A stretch of 5,586 nt of DNA from JBAZYV01 sp041658345 (GTDB lineage: Bacteria > Patescibacteriota > Gracilibacteria > UBA1369 > 2-02-FULL-48-14): positions 1 through 5,586 of the forward strand of contig JBBAAK010000024.1 of the NCBI GenBank assembly GCA_041658345.1, read 5' to 3'. The notes under the pieces are model-generated. The model did not search any database, had not been told where the DNA came from, and saw only the letters and a list, made by a program, of their open reading frames with translations. Shown one piece after another: positions 4,261 through 5,586 of the stretch (positions within the stretch are counted from its first letter, which is position 1; every line of letters starts with the position of its first letter). Both the position numbers and the translations under genes were made by a program.

Positions 4261-5586
4261 TCATTTGCAGGAGTCTATATATTGAAAGACCAGATCAAAC
4301 GTCGGATTTTCCTTGTAAAATAGCCGTTTTTGCTCTGCGTCATCGCTTTGCCAATAATTCGGAACCAGCTGCAAATAACTATCGAATTTTTCCAAAGCCG
4401 CCCTGCAGTCACCATTTTCCACCTCCAATTTCCCCCATTCCAGCAAAATTGGCGGATATGTCGGTGCCATCTTAAACGCTTTTTCAAAATTAGATTCCGA
4501 CTTTAGAATTTTCCCAAGCAGGAAATAATAATATGGATCGTTGTATCCCGCAAACTTTCCGCCCTTTTCCGCGTAATACAGGGCGTTTTTCGTGTCTCCG
4601 AGATCGTTGAAAATCATCGCCAAAATATAATTATAATCTCTCTGATTCGGATTTAAAGTGGTTGCCAAAATGTAATTATTCACACCAAAGCCCTTCGTTA
4701 CTTCATGGTCAGCTATTAATACAAAAAGATTTTGAAATATCAGCATCGCCACCACGAAAATCACCAGAAAAATTTCAACAAATTTTTTTATCCGAACTTT
4801 TTTTACGACAAATCCTTTTGAAATATAAAAAGTCAATTTCGCCAACAAAAATGTCGCGATTACAAAGTGCGTCATAGCGAAAAAACCGAATTGATTGGCT
4901 ACGAAAGCCGCTATTAAGGAACTCAAAATACCGATTACAGCCAGCTTGTCTTTGCTTTTACTCTTCAGAGCCACAGTCAAAATTCCTCCAAAAGCCAAAA
5001 CAAAGAACGCCAAAAATAAAACACCGCCTTCAACCAAAAGCTCAATCAAAATATTATGCGCCTTGTCGGGAATGCTGCTCAATTTTTCCAGCCCTAAAAT
5101 TTGCGGATCCGCAAAACTTTGAAAAGCCATCGGAAAAGTCTCCGGCCCGTAACCAAACATCGGTTTTTTTTGAATCATCTCCAAGCTCGAATTCCACATT
5201 CGTAAACGCGTTTCCGTGGATCTGGTCAACAAGAAATTGCTATGTGAATAAAATAAACTTCCAGCCGCCACCGCCACAATCATCGCGCTGACCAGCAGTT
5301 TTTTCTTTTTTAAAATAAAACCCGCCATCACCATGTAACTCAAAATCCCCGCAAAAATTCCAACAAACGCTCCGCGACTTTCCGTAAAAACCAGCGCAAC
5401 CAAACTCAAGACAAGCAGTAAAATTTTCCAACTTTTTTTCTCCCGCACAAACGACGAAACCAAAGGAAAAATCAGCAAAATAATATAGTAGGCGAAATAA
5501 TCCGGCTGACCGAATGTCGACACCGCCCTACCCAGACTGATTTCCTGCAGATCGGCAAAGAAATACTGAATTAAGCCAAAAACAAC
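4261..5586 (-). CDS. O-antigen ligase/polymerase (Wzy_C) family membrane protein with TPR-like tail, 5' end missing
   Basis: The frame stays open to the window edge, giving 441 visible residues. A GTG at 5523 is not a credible start because family sequence continues upstream (the LGRAVSTFGQPDYFAYY motif spans it). About eight hydrophobic segments are visible, at roughly 1-11, 30-46, 55-68, 73-92, 97-113, 179-207, 215-255 (probably two) and 269-291. Family marks include ESRGAF (69-74) and a large outer loop (about 114-178) with R127 and W131, GYGPETF (145-151) and DKAHN (174-178). WaaL-type ligases use a conserved arginine and histidine in this loop; R127 and H177 are the candidates. Residues about 303-414 form TPR-like helices (NALYYAEKGG..., AALEKFDSYLQLVP). 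Such enzymes polymerise or transfer lipid-linked glycans at the outer face of the membrane. Patescibacteria are generally thought to lack LPS, so a wall polysaccharide or protein-glycan substrate is likelier, but cannot be told from sequence. Confidence 0.85.
   Translation of the reverse strand, partial: VVFGLIQYFFADLQEISLGRAVSTFGQPDYFAYYIILLIFPLVSSFVREKKSWKILLLVLSLVALVFTESRGAFVGIFAGILSYMVMAGFILKKKKLLVSAMIVAVAAGSLFYSHSNFLLTRSTETRLRMWNSSLEMIQKKPMFGYGPETFPMAFQSFADPQILGLEKLSSIPDKAHNILIELLVEGGVLFLAFFVLAFGGILTVALKSKSKDKLAVIGILSSLIAAFVANQFGFFAMTHFVIATFLLAKLTFYISKGFVVKKVRIKKFVEIFLVIFVVAMLIFQNLFVLIADHEVTKGFGVNNYILATTLNPNQRDYNYILAMIFNDLGDTKNALYYAEKGGKFAGYNDPYYYFLLGKILKSESNFEKAFKMAPTYPPILLEWGKLEVENGDCRAALEKFDSYLQLVPNYWQSDDAEQKRLFYKENPTFDLVFQYIDSCK

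Noticed and set aside
4200..4475. A 91-codon + strand open frame starting in the gap at 4200
   Set aside because: Most of it is antisense to the ligase gene's C-terminal tail, and its start lies in the leader of the SLH operon on the other strand. No family features are visible.
5521..5523. GTG at 5523 as the start of the ligase gene
   Set aside because: The frame is open to the window edge and the upstream residues (FGLIQYFFADLQEISLGRA) continue a membrane segment and a family motif. The gene is cut by the edge.

Overview
The window looks like a chromosomal fragment from a Patescibacteria (Candidate Phyla Radiation) genome. The strongest evidence is the gene at 1342-2178. Its cysteine-pair protein, with blocks such as CKNVFGCIGLRHKEYCILNK, EYFPLTKEEA and a C-terminal YSPDR..I.YCEKCY, belongs to a zinc-ribbon family I know almost only from that group. 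Tight packing, weak or absent Shine-Dalgarno sites and a surface-protein module agree with this. The ordinary bacterial code fits all six genes, and nothing suggests that TGA is read as glycine. I cannot name a lineage within the group.

Left part (1-2178, + strand): three closely packed genes. The first two form an AbiE-type pair, an AbiEi-like winged-helix antitoxin/regulator and an AbiEii-like nucleotidyltransferase toxin joined by an ATGA overlap. Such pairs act as toxin-antitoxin and phage-defence modules. The zinc-ribbon gene starts 6 nt after the toxin gene and is probably on the same transcript, though nothing shows that it takes part in the defence function.

Right part (2175-5586, - strand): three cell-surface genes. 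The first in transcription order is a membrane protein of the O-antigen ligase/polymerase (Wzy_C) family with a TPR-like C-terminal tail, cut at its 5' end by the window edge. Between its stop and the next gene lies a near-consensus sigma-70 promoter with an extended -10. That promoter should drive an exported 433-residue protein (CARDB-like domain, FN3-like domain, C-terminal S-layer homology region) and an exported 244-residue beta-rich protein whose start overlaps the previous stop by 14 nt. SLH domains bind cell-wall polysaccharide and Wzy_C enzymes assemble or transfer polysaccharide, so the neighbours plausibly serve the same envelope layer.

The two gene blocks converge and share 3 nt at their stop codons (2175-2177). 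A weak hairpin with a T-tract over this junction may end the + strand transcript. No RNA genes, CRISPR array, insertion sequence or stretch over 300 bases without a gene was seen. The best candidates for follow-up are the AbiE/zinc-ribbon operon and the SLH/secreted-protein pair.
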